Assembly: GCF_024297185.1 (NCBI RefSeq)
Contig: NZ_JANCTD010000004.1
Coordinates: 124,001-188,000 of the forward strand
Length of the DNA stretch: 64,000 nt
Source of the DNA: Lewinella sp. JB7
Lineage (GTDB): Bacteria; Bacteroidota; Bacteroidia; Chitinophagales; Saprospiraceae
Reading direction: 5' to 3'
Shown here: in pieces, positions 1 through 8,183 of the stretch
Layout: each line of letters begins with the position of its first letter
Numbering within the stretch: position 1 is the first letter of the stretch
Notes under the pieces: model-generated
Seen by the model: the letters and a program-made list of their open reading frames with translations, nothing else
Databases searched by the model: none
What the model was told of the DNA's origin: nothing
Translations under genes and position numbers: made by a program

Positions 1-63
1 GGGCAGGGAATTCCGACAAACAGTAACCTGATCTTCTACGTAGAGATCGCGTCGGTGGGGTAA
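1..63 (+). CDS. C-terminus of an FKBP-type peptidyl-prolyl isomerase (partial)
   Basis: Frame 1 is open from the window edge to a TAA at 61-63 and encodes 20 residues ending in IPTNSNLIFYVEIASVG. This matches the closing beta-strand of FKBP prolyl isomerases, where the usual ending is I-P-P-N-x-x-L-I-F-x-V-E-L. The remainder of the gene lies upstream of the window. The next gene begins at the base after the stop codon, which suggests co-transcription. The assignment rests on one short but characteristic motif. Confidence 0.6.
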   Translation, partial: GQGIPTNSNLIFYVEIASVG

Positions 64-651
64 ATGGATACAGACAGCTCGAACGGTTATGAAGAAATAG
101 CCCGCAGGTTTATCGAAGTCCGCGGCAGGAACGTGAATGGGATTGGCGCCGCCACGGTCCGCAAGTGGTCGGAAGCTCTGCCGCAGCAGGCTAGCGTACT
201 GGACCTCGGATGTGGAACGGGAATTCCGATCTCCGGGGTACTGGTCGACCGGGGGATCGCCGTATACGGAATAGACGCATCACCTGCTTTACTTGCCGCC
301 TTTCGGGAAAATTTCCCAACACTGCCCGCGGCCTGTGAGCGAGTTGAGGAGTCCACTTTTTTCGGGCGGCGGTTCGATGCGATTGTGGCGATCGGTTTGG
401 TGTTCCTGCTGTCCGAAGAAAGCCAGGAGGCGCTCATTCGGAAGGCGGCCGATCACCTGCTTAGCGGAGGGAGGTTGCTGTTTACCGCTCCGGCGAGTGA
501 GGTCGAGTGGGAAGATACTCTGACCGGACGGCGATCAGCATCGCTGGGGGCGAAGAGATACCGGACGTTGCTTGCGGATGCGGGATTTAGCCTACTAGCG
601 GAGTACACGGACGCGGGGGATAATCATTACTACGATGCCGTGAAGGCGTGA
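64..651 (+). CDS. Class I SAM-dependent methyltransferase
   Basis: A 195-residue protein with the glycine-rich AdoMet-binding motif VLDLGCGTG at residues 45-53. An acidic residue follows at the end of the next strand (GID, D71), as expected for contact with the ribose hydroxyls. The later strand RFDAIVAIGLVFLL and the segment GGRLLFTAP fit motifs post-I to III of the Rossmann-like fold. There is no signal peptide, so it should be cytosolic. The substrate cannot be read from the sequence. The ATG follows the stop of the FKBP-like gene with no gap, indicating translational coupling. Confidence 0.85.
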   Translation: MDTDSSNGYEEIARRFIEVRGRNVNGIGAATVRKWSEALPQQASVLDLGCGTGIPISGVLVDRGIAVYGIDASPALLAAFRENFPTLPAACERVEESTFFGRRFDAIVAIGLVFLLSEESQEALIRKAADHLLSGGRLLFTAPASEVEWEDTLTGRRSASLGAKRYRTLLADAGFSLLAEYTDAGDNHYYDAVKA

Positions 652-794
652 GCCGCGCTGCTACCCGTATTCGCGCGGGATAGCGGGATTGGTCGGCAGG
701 AAGGAGGGTTTCGGTCGATAGACTTTGCGGGTTGCCCGGGTGGGGCGTTCCTTGAGCGCTCGCACTTATTCGACCGAACCAATAGTACTTAACG

Positions 795-1991
795 GTGAAA
801 TTTATTCGTATTTTAATCGCCGCCATCGGCCTGCTTTGCTGCATTGGTTGCCGAAACAATCTCATTGTGGTACCGGAGTCCCCCTACCCCATAAGTGAGG
901 ATGCATTTTCGGTGGATACCATAGCCCGGGGGCTCACCATCCCGTACGGCATCGCGATCGTGGGTGAGGACGAATACTTTATCACGGACCGGGTGGGCAA
1001 ACTGGTCCACTATGCTAACGGCATGCTTGCTGAAGTGACCGGGATGCCGCCCGTGGCAACCTTCGGCACTCCCGGTATCCCCGCCATCCTGCACGGTGGA
1101 CTGATGGACCTGAGCCCCCACCCCGCTTTTGCCGACAACGGTCTCCTTTACGTAGCCTACCTGGACACCACCGGACTCGCCCGGGTATCCCGCTTTACGG
1201 TACGGAATAAGACGGCCACCGATTTCAATCCCATTTTTACGACCAGAAACCCAAACTGGACCGGGAACGGCATGCGGATCGTCTGGGAGGATAGCGCTCA
1301 CTTCTTTTTAAATATCGGCAACTCAGACTGGTCGACTTTCAGTCATCCCGTGCTGTATGCGCAAGACCTCGACCACGATGCCGGGAAAATCCACCGGCTG
1401 CGGGAAAATGGAGACATCCCCCCCGATAATCCGATCTTCGACGGTCGGACCACCCCATCCAGCATCTGGAGCTACGGCCACCGGGACGTACAGGGCTTAT
1501 ACTACGATACTTCGTCCCATACCCTCTTCGGCATCGAGCATGGTCCGCAGGGCGGAGACGAATTCAATGTCATTGAAAAGGGAAAGAATTACGGGTGGCC
1601 CCTCTTTAGCTATGGCATCAACTACGACGGTCAGTGGGCATCGACCATCACCGAAGATTCCGCGGCCACTTTCACCGTCCTTCCGGAACACTACTGGACC
1701 ATTCCGACGGACTACGGCGGGCAGGCGCTGGCCCCCGCCTGTCTCCTAAAAGTCGATAGCAGCAGCGTCGCCGACTGGAACGGCCACTTTCTCTTCGGCT
1801 CCCTCGCCTACCGAAGACTCATGAGGTTCAACCGAAAAACCGGCGAGACCTTCGGATTAAACATCGAAGGAAGGGTACGCACCATAAAACAGCTGCCCGG
1901 TGGCGATATCATCGCCCTGATTGAGCGCAATGATTTGACCAAGGCGAATGGAATAGTGGTGCGCATTGGGGGGGGGGTGAATGAACGATAG
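795..1991 (+). CDS. PQQ-dependent sugar dehydrogenase family lipoprotein
   Basis: A 398-residue protein starting at GTG, with a hydrophobic leader and a probable lipobox ending at Cys19 (CCIGC). It is probably anchored in the periplasm or outer membrane. The body matches soluble glucose/sorbosone dehydrogenase beta-propellers: PYGIAIVG with a following strand, LMDLSPHPAFADNGLLYVAY, the GHRDVQGL segment, and HGPQGGDEFNVIEKGKNYGWP, which carries residues typical of the PQQ/calcium site in the family. Known members oxidise aldoses with quinone as acceptor; the actual substrate here is unknown. A near-homopolymer G run (about 1969-1977) lies just before the stop codon and could allow slippage that changes the C-terminus. 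Confidence 0.85.
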   Translation: MKFIRILIAAIGLLCCIGCRNNLIVVPESPYPISEDAFSVDTIARGLTIPYGIAIVGEDEYFITDRVGKLVHYANGMLAEVTGMPPVATFGTPGIPAILHGGLMDLSPHPAFADNGLLYVAYLDTTGLARVSRFTVRNKTATDFNPIFTTRNPNWTGNGMRIVWEDSAHFFLNIGNSDWSTFSHPVLYAQDLDHDAGKIHRLRENGDIPPDNPIFDGRTTPSSIWSYGHRDVQGLYYDTSSHTLFGIEHGPQGGDEFNVIEKGKNYGWPLFSYGINYDGQWASTITEDSAATFTVLPEHYWTIPTDYGGQALAPACLLKVDSSSVADWNGHFLFGSLAYRRLMRFNRKTGETFGLNIEGRVRTIKQLPGGDIIALIERNDLTKANGIVVRIGGGVNER

Positions 1992-1992
1992 T

Positions 1993-2450
1993 AATTCGTG
2001 TTTAATCCGTGGCCATCCGTAGTGAAGTCGTCCCTAAATCCCGTCTCGGGCTGCAAGCCGCTCGACCTAGCATCCGTGTTTAATCCGTGCCCATCCGTGG
2101 TGAAATCATCTCTAAATACCATCTCGGGCTACAAGCCGCTCGACCTAGTATCCGTGTTTAATCCGTGGCCATCCGTGGTGAAACGTCTCGGACCAGAGGC
2201 CACTCGACCTAAGAAGATCCGTGAGCCATCAGTGTCCATCCGTGGTGAAATCATCTCTAAATACCGTCTCGGGTTACAAGCCGCTCGACCTGGCATCCGT
2301 GTTTAATCCGTGGCCATCCGTGGCGAAACGTCTCGGACCAGAGGCCACTCGACCTAAGAAGTTCCGTGAGCCATCCGTGGTGAAATCATCCCTAAATACC
2401 GTCTCAGGCTACAAGCCGCTCGACCTGTCCATCCGTGGTGAAATCATCCC
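1993..2450 (+). repeat. Intergenic tandem repeat array with phased ATCCGTG heptamers
   Basis: The 579 bases between the sugar dehydrogenase and the next gene are mostly a tandem array. Two clean 78-bp units lie at 1993-2070 and 2071-2148. Two longer composite units follow at about 2149-2292 and 2293-2437, each with an inserted block containing GTCTCGGACCAGAGGCCAC. Every unit carries the heptamer ATCCGTG, or a one-base variant, in clusters of three spaced 11 and 10 bases apart, for example at 2072, 2083, 2093 and at 2295, 2306, 2316. The array ends in a partial unit at 2431-2450, and 2451-2570 holds nothing I recognise. The unit length is a multiple of three, so a repetitive reading frame stays open, but it does not look like a protein. 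Confidence 0.9.
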
Positions 2451-2570
2451 CCAACGCCGTCCTGAAGCCATCGGATATCACCACATAATTGGCTCCATAC
2501 TACCCCGCCCGAGTTTTGTCAATTCAGGTATCTTACCGGTCTACATAGTTGAAGATTTCGCCAACCGTTC

Positions 2571-3467
2571 ATGCATTACCTAACTACGCTGCTCTTACTC
2601 TTCTGCCTGGCTCCCGCGCTCCGCGCCCAATTGGATAGCGTGCGTATCCCGGGAACGGACGTGACTTTCACCATGGTGCCCCTGGAGGGCGGCACTTTCG
2701 CGTTCGGCGATGCCGGAAAGAAGATTACCCTTTCCCCGTTTTCCATCAGCAGCCACGAAGTCACCCACGAGGCCTACCGGATTTTCCAGGTACGAGAAAA
2801 CGACACCCCGGATGCCACTACCCCAGACTGGGACGCCGATGCCGTCAGCCGCCCCTCCCCACCCTACCTCGACCTGAGTTACGGCATGGGTACCCGCGGC
2901 GGCTACCCCCAGGTGAACACTACCCAGCAGGCCGCCCTGCGCTATTGCCAGTGGCTCTACGAAAAGACCGGCCGCTTCTTCCGCCTCCCCACAGAGGCCG
3001 AATGGGAGTATGCCTGCCTCGCCGGAGAAGAACCCGACCCCGCCGATCTCCACGACCTCGCCTGGCTCTACGAAAACGGCGAAGAAACCTACCATAAGGT
3101 GGGCGAAAAAAGGCCCAATGCCTGGGGCCTGTACGATATGATCGGCAACGTCAGCGAATGGACCCTTGATGAGTACTACGACGACTACCCCGACCGCATC
3201 GGCACCGATCCCGATCCCTGGCTACGCCCCGACGGCAAGCATTCCCGCACCGTGCGCGGCGGCTCCTTCGATACCGAAACCGCCGATGCCGGCTGCCGAG
3301 TTAGGGAAAAATCCTCCCCCCGCTGGCAGGCCCGCGACCCCCAAATACCAAAAAGCCTCTGGTGGAACGTCGACAGCGCCTTTCTGGGCTTCCGCCTGGT
3401 CTCCCCCGAAAAGCAGCCCGGACCGGAAGAAGTTCGTGCCTTCTTTGCGGACGCCATCGTCGACTAG
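2571..3467 (+). CDS. Formylglycine-generating enzyme (SUMF1/FGE-sulfatase domain) family protein
   Basis: A 298-residue protein with a cleavable signal peptide (MHYLTTLLLLFCLAPALRA-Q), so it is probably periplasmic or outer-membrane. It shows the FGE-sulfatase fold signatures in order: MVPLEGGTFAFGD, SSHEVTHEAYRIF, RLPTEAEWEYACLAG, AWGLYDMIGNVSEWT, RTVRGGSFD and LGFRLV. Family members include sulfatase-activating enzymes and, in Bacteroidota, the gliding/T9SS protein GldK. This protein lacks a lipobox and is not in a gldKLMN cluster, so I would not call it GldK. It is flanked on both sides by repeat arrays. Confidence 0.85.
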   Translation: MHYLTTLLLLFCLAPALRAQLDSVRIPGTDVTFTMVPLEGGTFAFGDAGKKITLSPFSISSHEVTHEAYRIFQVRENDTPDATTPDWDADAVSRPSPPYLDLSYGMGTRGGYPQVNTTQQAALRYCQWLYEKTGRFFRLPTEAEWEYACLAGEEPDPADLHDLAWLYENGEETYHKVGEKRPNAWGLYDMIGNVSEWTLDEYYDDYPDRIGTDPDPWLRPDGKHSRTVRGGSFDTETADAGCRVREKSSPRWQARDPQIPKSLWWNVDSAFLGFRLVSPEKQPGPEEVRAFFADAIVD

Positions 3468-3481
3468 GGATTAGGATATTT

Positions 3482-3669
3482 AAAATTGAAAATTGGTAAT
3501 TTAAGATTTGCCCTCACCCGAGATGCACTCCAATTTTAGTGTTGCCTGAAAAGGCCCTCCTGGTAGCTACTCGGACGGTGAAAATTGATGATTGATGATT
3601 TAAAATTTGTCCTCACCCGGGATGTACTTCATTTTTATTGTTGCCTGAAAAGCCCTTGTGGTAGCTACT
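3482..3669 (+). repeat. Two-copy intergenic repeat (about 98-bp period)
   Basis: Two imperfect direct copies start with an AT-rich stretch. They continue with TTTG(C/T)CCTCACCCG, an AT-rich link and GTTGCCTGAAAAG, and end in GGTAGCTACT at 3562-3571 and again at 3660-3669. They lie at the start of the 488-base gap downstream of the SUMF1-like gene. They are different in sequence from the second repeat family that follows in the same gap. Confidence 0.8.
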
Positions 3670-3750
3670 GAAACAGTAAATATTTAAAACTGTCGATTTA
3701 AAGTTTTACCGGTGGAGGATCATCTTCCGTAACGAGCGAAGCCATGCCGA

Positions 3751-3909
3751 CGAGCGCAGCGAGCAGAGCCGCAAATTTTCAATTTAAAATTTGAAATTTT
3801 AAATTGCCCTCCTCCCACGAGCGCAGCGAGCAAAGCCGCAAACTATAAATCAAAAATCTCAAATTATAAATTGCCCTCCTCCCACGAGCGCAGCGAGCAA
3901 AGCCGCAAA
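3751..3909 (+). repeat. 39-bp direct repeats separated by 28-bp AT-only segments
   Basis: The GC-rich core CGAGCGCAGCGAGCA starts at 3751, 3818 and 3885, an exact 67-base period. Full 39-base repeats lie at 3804-3842 and 3871-3909, with a partial first copy ending at 3775. The two intervening segments (3776-3803 and 3843-3870) are both 28 bases and almost purely A and T. The regular spacing resembles a small CRISPR array, but the spacers are low-complexity and similar to each other. A degenerate fourth core lies near 3733. Confidence 0.85.
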
Positions 3910-3955
3910 TTTTAAATTGAATATTGTAATTTGTAAATTGTAAATCCAAGAGATC

Positions 3956-5272
3956 ATGCCAATCAACCGACGTTCCTTCCTCCAAAAAACCACCGCTCTC
4001 GCCGCCGCGGGCCTGGTCGTCTCCCCCGAGCTAGCCGCACGGGCGCACATCGACGGGGCCGACGTCATAAAAATCGGCCTAATCGGCTGCGGCGGACGGG
4101 GTACGGGAGCCGCCTTCCAGGCCCTGGCCACCGAGCAGAACGTGAAGCTCGTGGCAATGGGCGACGCCTTCCGCGATCGCCTCGACAAAGCCTACACCGG
4201 CATCCAAACTCAGCTGGCCGAAAACGAACTGGACGCGGCACGACTGGACGTGGCGGAGGAAAACAAATTCGTCGGATTCGATGCCTACGAAAAGGTCATC
4301 CCCCTGTGCGACGTGGTGGTGATCGCTACGCCTCCGGGTTTTCGGCCCATTCACTTCGAGGCAGCCGTAGCGGCGGATAAGCAAATCTTCATGGAAAAGC
4401 CCGTCGCGGTAGATGCTCCCGGAGTACGACGGGTACTCAAAGCGGCCGAGGAAGCCAAGCGGAAAAAACTGAACGTGGTCGTCGGTTTGCAGCGCCACTA
4501 CCAGAAGAAATACACCGAAGGCTGGGTGGACATGATGCAAAACGGCGCCATCGGCGACATCACCACCAGCTACGTGTACTGGAACAGCGGAGGCGTATGG
4601 GTAAGACCCCGCGAGGCCGGGCAGACCGAAATGGAGTACCAAATGCGCAACTGGTACTACTTCAACTGGCTCTGCGGCGATCACATCAACGAACAACACA
4701 TCCACAACCTCGACGTCGGCAACTGGGTAAAACAAGATTACCCCGCGGAAGCTTCCGGTTTCGGCGGACGATACATGCGCAACGGCAAGGAGCACGGAGA
4801 AATCTTCGATCACCACGCCGTGGAGTTCACTTACGCCGACGGTAGCCGCATGATCAGTCAGTGCCGTCACTGGAACGGGGCCAGCACCAAAGTTACCGAA
4901 GAATTTCAGGGAACGAACGGCACCGCTCCCGCTCCCGGCAAACTACTGACCGCATCCGGCTACGCCCTGCTCGATCACAACGACCGCAAAGATCCCAACC
5001 CCTACCAGCTGGAGCACGATCTGCTCTTCAAAGCGGTCGCCGACGGAGCATACCAGTACGCCGACGCCGAAAACGCCGCCAAGAGTACGCTGACCGCGAT
5101 CATGGGTCGCATGGCTACCTATTCCGGACAAGTCATCACCTGGGACGAGGCCATGAACTCCGAACTCGACCTCTCCCCCGCCACCTACGCCTTCGACGCC
5201 CCACCGCCCATCCTGCCCCTCGAAAACGGCTACTACCCGACCCCCGTCCCGGGCGAAACCAAGGTGAAGTAG
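3956..5272 (+). CDS. Gfo/Idh/MocA family oxidoreductase with Tat signal
   Basis: A 438-residue protein with a twin-arginine signal (NRRSFLQKTTALAAAGLVV, residues 4-22), predicting export of a folded, cofactor-loaded enzyme to the periplasm. The NAD(P)-binding Rossmann motif IGLIGCGGRGTGAAF follows. The family's EKPVAV segment, whose lysine contributes to catalysis, lies near residue 145. Later segments (WYYFNWLCGDHINEQHIHNLD) fit the C-terminal domain found in Tat-exported members of Bacteroidota. The family acts on sugars, inositols and related polyols; the substrate is not evident. It stands 13 bases upstream of apbE and is probably co-transcribed with it. Confidence 0.9.
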   Translation: MPINRRSFLQKTTALAAAGLVVSPELAARAHIDGADVIKIGLIGCGGRGTGAAFQALATEQNVKLVAMGDAFRDRLDKAYTGIQTQLAENELDAARLDVAEENKFVGFDAYEKVIPLCDVVVIATPPGFRPIHFEAAVAADKQIFMEKPVAVDAPGVRRVLKAAEEAKRKKLNVVVGLQRHYQKKYTEGWVDMMQNGAIGDITTSYVYWNSGGVWVRPREAGQTEMEYQMRNWYYFNWLCGDHINEQHIHNLDVGNWVKQDYPAEASGFGGRYMRNGKEHGEIFDHHAVEFTYADGSRMISQCRHWNGASTKVTEEFQGTNGTAPAPGKLLTASGYALLDHNDRKDPNPYQLEHDLLFKAVADGAYQYADAENAAKSTLTAIMGRMATYSGQVITWDEAMNSELDLSPATYAFDAPPPILPLENGYYPTPVPGETKVK

Positions 5273-5285
5273 GACGGGCACCTTC

Positions 5286-6173
5286 GTGCGCGCTTTCAGC
5301 CTGTTTCTAGTCTTCCTGTCGTCCGTTTCCCTGGTCGGCCAGCACCGTGTGCGGGTAGACCGGTCCGCGATGGGGACTCCGTGGTCGGTCATCGTGTACG
5401 CCACCGATACCCTTACCGCACGGAAGTGGGTGGAAGCCGCCTTTGCGCGTATCGAGGCCGTTGAGCAATCGATGAGCGATTACCGTACCGACAGCGAGAT
5501 CAACCGCCTCGTACGGCGCACGCCCCGAATGTATCATCCCGTGTCTTGCGATCTGTACCGGGTCCTGCGCTTTTCCCGGGCACTGGCGCGCCGGAGCGGA
5601 GGAGCGTTCGATCCTACCGTAGGTCCCCTATCCAAACTGTGGCGTCGGGCCATTCGCCATCAAACCCTGCCAACTGAGGAAGAACTACGGCAGGCGGGGA
5701 CGCGGGTGCAATGGAAATACCTGCGGCTGCGCCGCCCCAACCGGGTATGGCTGGCGCGTGACGATCTGCAGCTCGACCTAGGCGGAGTGGCCAAGGGATA
5801 CGCCCTGGACGCCGCCGGGGACGTGCTACGGTCCGCGGGACTCGACTGCTTTCTCATCGACGGCGGGGGCGACCTCTTACTGGGGGCTCCCCCGCCCGGC
5901 CGAACGGGCTGGGAAATACAGACGCCCGATGGTCCGGTAACCGCGGCGAGGGTGGCCATCGCCACGTCGGGTGCTGAGTACCGGCACCTCGAATGGGAGG
6001 GCCGACGGTACAGTCACCTGGTCGATCCCCGTACCGGGCTCGGAATAGCCGCCCCCCGCCCCGTTACCGTAATGGCTCCCCGGGCAATGGTAGCTGATGG
6101 ACTGGCTTCGGCCGTAAGCGTGATGGAGGAGGAGGCTGGGCACCGCTTACTCCGCAGGTACGGGCTCCAGTAA
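5286..6173 (+). CDS. apbE: FAD:protein FMN transferase (ApbE)
   Basis: A 295-residue protein starting at GTG, with a signal peptide (FSLFLVFLSSVSLVGQ). ApbE enzymes covalently attach FMN from FAD to threonine residues of exported flavoproteins such as NqrB, NqrC and RnfG. The family signatures are present: RSAMGTPWSV near the start, FDPTVGPLSKLW, LDLGGVAKGYALD, FLIDGGGDLLL and HLVDPRTGLG. The last of these normally contributes to the metal/FAD site. No Nqr or Rnf genes are in the window, so the target is elsewhere. Confidence 0.9.
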   Translation: MRAFSLFLVFLSSVSLVGQHRVRVDRSAMGTPWSVIVYATDTLTARKWVEAAFARIEAVEQSMSDYRTDSEINRLVRRTPRMYHPVSCDLYRVLRFSRALARRSGGAFDPTVGPLSKLWRRAIRHQTLPTEEELRQAGTRVQWKYLRLRRPNRVWLARDDLQLDLGGVAKGYALDAAGDVLRSAGLDCFLIDGGGDLLLGAPPPGRTGWEIQTPDGPVTAARVAIATSGAEYRHLEWEGRRYSHLVDPRTGLGIAAPRPVTVMAPRAMVADGLASAVSVMEEEAGHRLLRRYGLQ

Positions 6174-6195
6174 TTTCCCCACCGCTGCGACACTT

Positions 6196-6211
6196 TAGCG
6201 AAAATTCGCTA
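6196..6211. promoter_or_regulatory. Operator-like palindrome, distal site
   Basis: TAGCGAAAATTCGCTA is an inverted repeat with 7-base arms and a 2-base centre. It lies upstream of the probable -33 element of the acyl-CoA dehydrogenase promoter. The same 14-base core recurs inverted at 6261-6274. The centre-to-centre distance is 64 bases, about six helical turns. Confidence 0.6.
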
Positions 6212-6227
6212 AAAATCTTCTAATTGT

Positions 6228-6259
6228 CTTGAAGCGCTGCCGCTTACACCCTAACTTAG
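6228..6259 (+). promoter_or_regulatory. Probable promoter of the acyl-CoA dehydrogenase gene
   Basis: CTTG at 6228-6231, a 20-base spacer and TAACTTAG at 6252-6259 fit the Bacteroidota -33/-7 pattern, in which the -7 consensus is TAnnTTTG. The same -7 octamer, TAACTTAG, occurs in both sus promoters of this window. The start would fall near 6264, inside the proximal palindrome. Confidence 0.55.
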
Positions 6260-6260
6260 C

Positions 6261-6274
6261 AGCGAATTTTCGCT
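6261..6274. promoter_or_regulatory. Operator-like palindrome, proximal site
   Basis: AGCGAATTTTCGCT is the exact reverse complement of the core of the distal site. It sits directly downstream of the -7 element and over the expected transcription start, which is a typical repressor position. No regulator gene is adjacent. Confidence 0.6.
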
Positions 6275-6296
6275 ACAAGCTATAAAATACCCCTGC

Positions 6297-8096
6297 ATGT
6301 CCGCCACCATCACTGAACAGAAGGTCCTCAAAGGAGGAGAATTTCTCATTGCCGACGCGCCCTACGCGACTACCTTCATGCCGGAGGAGTTCAACGAGGA
6401 GCAGCGCATGGTGCGGCAAATGGTCCAGGACTTCATCGACCGGGAAATCAAACCCAAGCTTGACAAGATCGAAAAGCAGGAAGACAACATCGCTCCCCGA
6501 CTACTGGAGATGATGGCCGACCTGGGGCTGCTCGGTAGCCACATGCCCGAAGCCTACGGGGGAATGGAAATGGACACCAACACCAACACCCTGATCTGTG
6601 ATGTCATGGGCGGAAGTTCGGGCTCCTTCACGGTTTCCTACGCGGCCCATACGGGAATCGGTATGCTTCCGATCCTTTACTACGGAACCGAACAACAGAA
6701 AGAAGCCTACCTCCCCCGCCTCATCAGCGGCGAGCTCAAGGCTGCCTACTGCCTGACCGAACCGGGGAGCGGCTCGGATGCGATGGGCGCCAAGACCACG
6801 GCGACCCTGGACGGTGACGCCTACGTGCTCAACGGCCAGAAGATGTGGATCTCGAATGCCGGGTTCGCTGACGTATTCATCGTATTCGCCCAGGTAGACG
6901 GAGATAAGTTCACCGGATTTATCGTGCCCAAGGGCCTAGAGGGGCTTACCCTCGGTGCCGAAGAGGACAAGCTCGGGATCAAGGGCAGTTCCACCCGTCA
7001 GGTTTTCTTCGAAAATGTACGAGTCCCGGCGGGAAACAGTCTCGGACAGATCGGCAAGGGGCACCTCATCGCCTTCAACGTACTTAACGTCGGCCGCTTC
7101 AAGTTACACGCACTGAGCGTAGGTGGAGCCAAGCGGTCCCTAGAAGTAGGCATTCGCTACGCGAACGAGCGTATTCAGTTCAAGCAGCCGATTGCCAACT
7201 TCGGGGCCATCAAGTACAAGATTGGCGAAGCCGGCATTCGCATCTTTGCCGGTGAGAGCGCGCTCTACCGGGTGAGCCAGCAAATTCAGGACATGAATAA
7301 GCAGCTCATGGCCGAAGGGAAATCTTTCGCCGAAGCCAAGTTGCTCAGCGCGGAGGAGTACGCCATCGAATGTGCCCTGTTGAAATTCCTCGGCTCCGAA
7401 ACCCTTGACTATACGGTCGACGAGGTAGTGCAGATCCACGGCGGCATGGGATACAGCGAGGAGACGCTCGCCCCACGCATGTACCGGGATAGCCGGATCA
7501 ATCGCATCTACGAAGGCACCAACGAAATCAACCGTCTGCTCAGCGTCGACATGCTTCTGCGCCGGGCCATGAAGGGCGCACTGGACATCGTGGGCCCCGC
7601 CTGGGAAGTACAGAAAGAACTCAGCGGCATGCCCGGCCTGGATCGACCCACCGGGGACTACGGCGAGGAACTTAAGGCCGTCAGCGACTTCAAAAAACTG
7701 ATCCTTATGGTCGCGGGCGCGGCGGCTAAACAGCAGATGGACGGAAAACTCAACCTGAAGAGTGAGCAGGAGATCCTGATGAACGTAGCCGACATGCTCG
7801 GCGATCTGCTGCAGGCAGAAAGCACCCTTATGCGGGTGCAAAAAATGCGGGAGCGTGGACTGGGCGATCAGGCCCCCGAAGTCTACGATGCCGCCCTGCG
7901 CACCTACCTGCACGATGCTACCTTCCGGATGCAAAAGAATGCTACGGACGCGGTGGCGAGCTTCGTGGAGGGCGACCTCCTACGGACCTTCACCATGGGC
8001 ATCAAGCGATTCACGAAGTACCCGCCCCAGAATGTAAAGAAGCTGCGCCGGATCGTAGCCGATACGCTCATCGACGCCAACGCCTACGTACTGTAA
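6297..8096 (+). CDS. Acyl-CoA dehydrogenase
   Basis: A 599-residue flavoenzyme for the first step of fatty-acid beta-oxidation. N-terminal helical domain: FNEEQRMVRQMVQDFI. FAD/substrate region: AYCLTEPGSGSDAMGAKT and WISNAGFADVF. C-terminal helical domain: QIHGGMGYSEE and RIYEGTNEINRLL, whose Glu is in the position of the catalytic base of MCAD-type enzymes. At about 600 residues it is longer than classic 380-residue enzymes, with roughly 170 extra C-terminal residues as in long and very-long-chain types. It is followed by a terminator hairpin. An acyl-CoA ligase gene about 680 bases downstream suggests a fatty-acid degradation locus. Confidence 0.93.
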   Translation: MSATITEQKVLKGGEFLIADAPYATTFMPEEFNEEQRMVRQMVQDFIDREIKPKLDKIEKQEDNIAPRLLEMMADLGLLGSHMPEAYGGMEMDTNTNTLICDVMGGSSGSFTVSYAAHTGIGMLPILYYGTEQQKEAYLPRLISGELKAAYCLTEPGSGSDAMGAKTTATLDGDAYVLNGQKMWISNAGFADVFIVFAQVDGDKFTGFIVPKGLEGLTLGAEEDKLGIKGSSTRQVFFENVRVPAGNSLGQIGKGHLIAFNVLNVGRFKLHALSVGGAKRSLEVGIRYANERIQFKQPIANFGAIKYKIGEAGIRIFAGESALYRVSQQIQDMNKQLMAEGKSFAEAKLLSAEEYAIECALLKFLGSETLDYTVDEVVQIHGGMGYSEETLAPRMYRDSRINRIYEGTNEINRLLSVDMLLRRAMKGALDIVGPAWEVQKELSGMPGLDRPTGDYGEELKAVSDFKKLILMVAGAAAKQQMDGKLNLKSEQEILMNVADMLGDLLQAESTLMRVQKMRERGLGDQAPEVYDAALRTYLHDATFRMQKNATDAVASFVEGDLLRTFTMGIKRFTKYPPQNVKKLRRIVADTLIDANAYVL

Positions 8097-8126
8097 GACC
8101 GAAGTTGAATTGCCCAGTTATACGAA

Positions 8127-8160
8127 AGCCGCGATCTGCAGTGCAAATCGCGGCTTCTTT
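8127..8160 (+). terminator. Intrinsic terminator after the acyl-CoA dehydrogenase gene
   Basis: A perfect stem pairs AAGCCGCGAT with ATCGCGGCTT around an 11-base loop and runs into a T-rich tail (TTCTTT). It lies between convergent genes and may also serve the minus-strand gene, because the A residues before the stem give a U-rich tail on that strand. Confidence 0.75.
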
Positions 8161-8183
8161 ATGTTGCCCGGAAAGCGGGACGG

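Noticed and set aside
707-779. Imperfect inverted repeat (GGTTTCGGTCGATA and TATTCGACCGAACC) before the sugar dehydrogenase gene
   Set aside because: The arms have mismatches and a long spacer (45 bases); I see no promoter relation that would support a function.
1998-2306. Repetitive 102-codon frame across the first repeat array, and frames across 21166-21507
   Set aside because: The frames stay open only because repeat units are near multiples of three bases. The peptides are repeat translations without initiation context or known domains.
2571-3467. Calling the SUMF1-like protein GldK
   Set aside because: It lacks the lipoprotein signal and the gldLMN neighbours, and the FGE-sulfatase domain is widespread in Bacteroidota.
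3751-3909. CRISPR array (39-base repeats, 28-base spacers)
   Set aside because: Only two full repeats, spacers are A/T-only and similar to each other, and there are no cas genes in the window.
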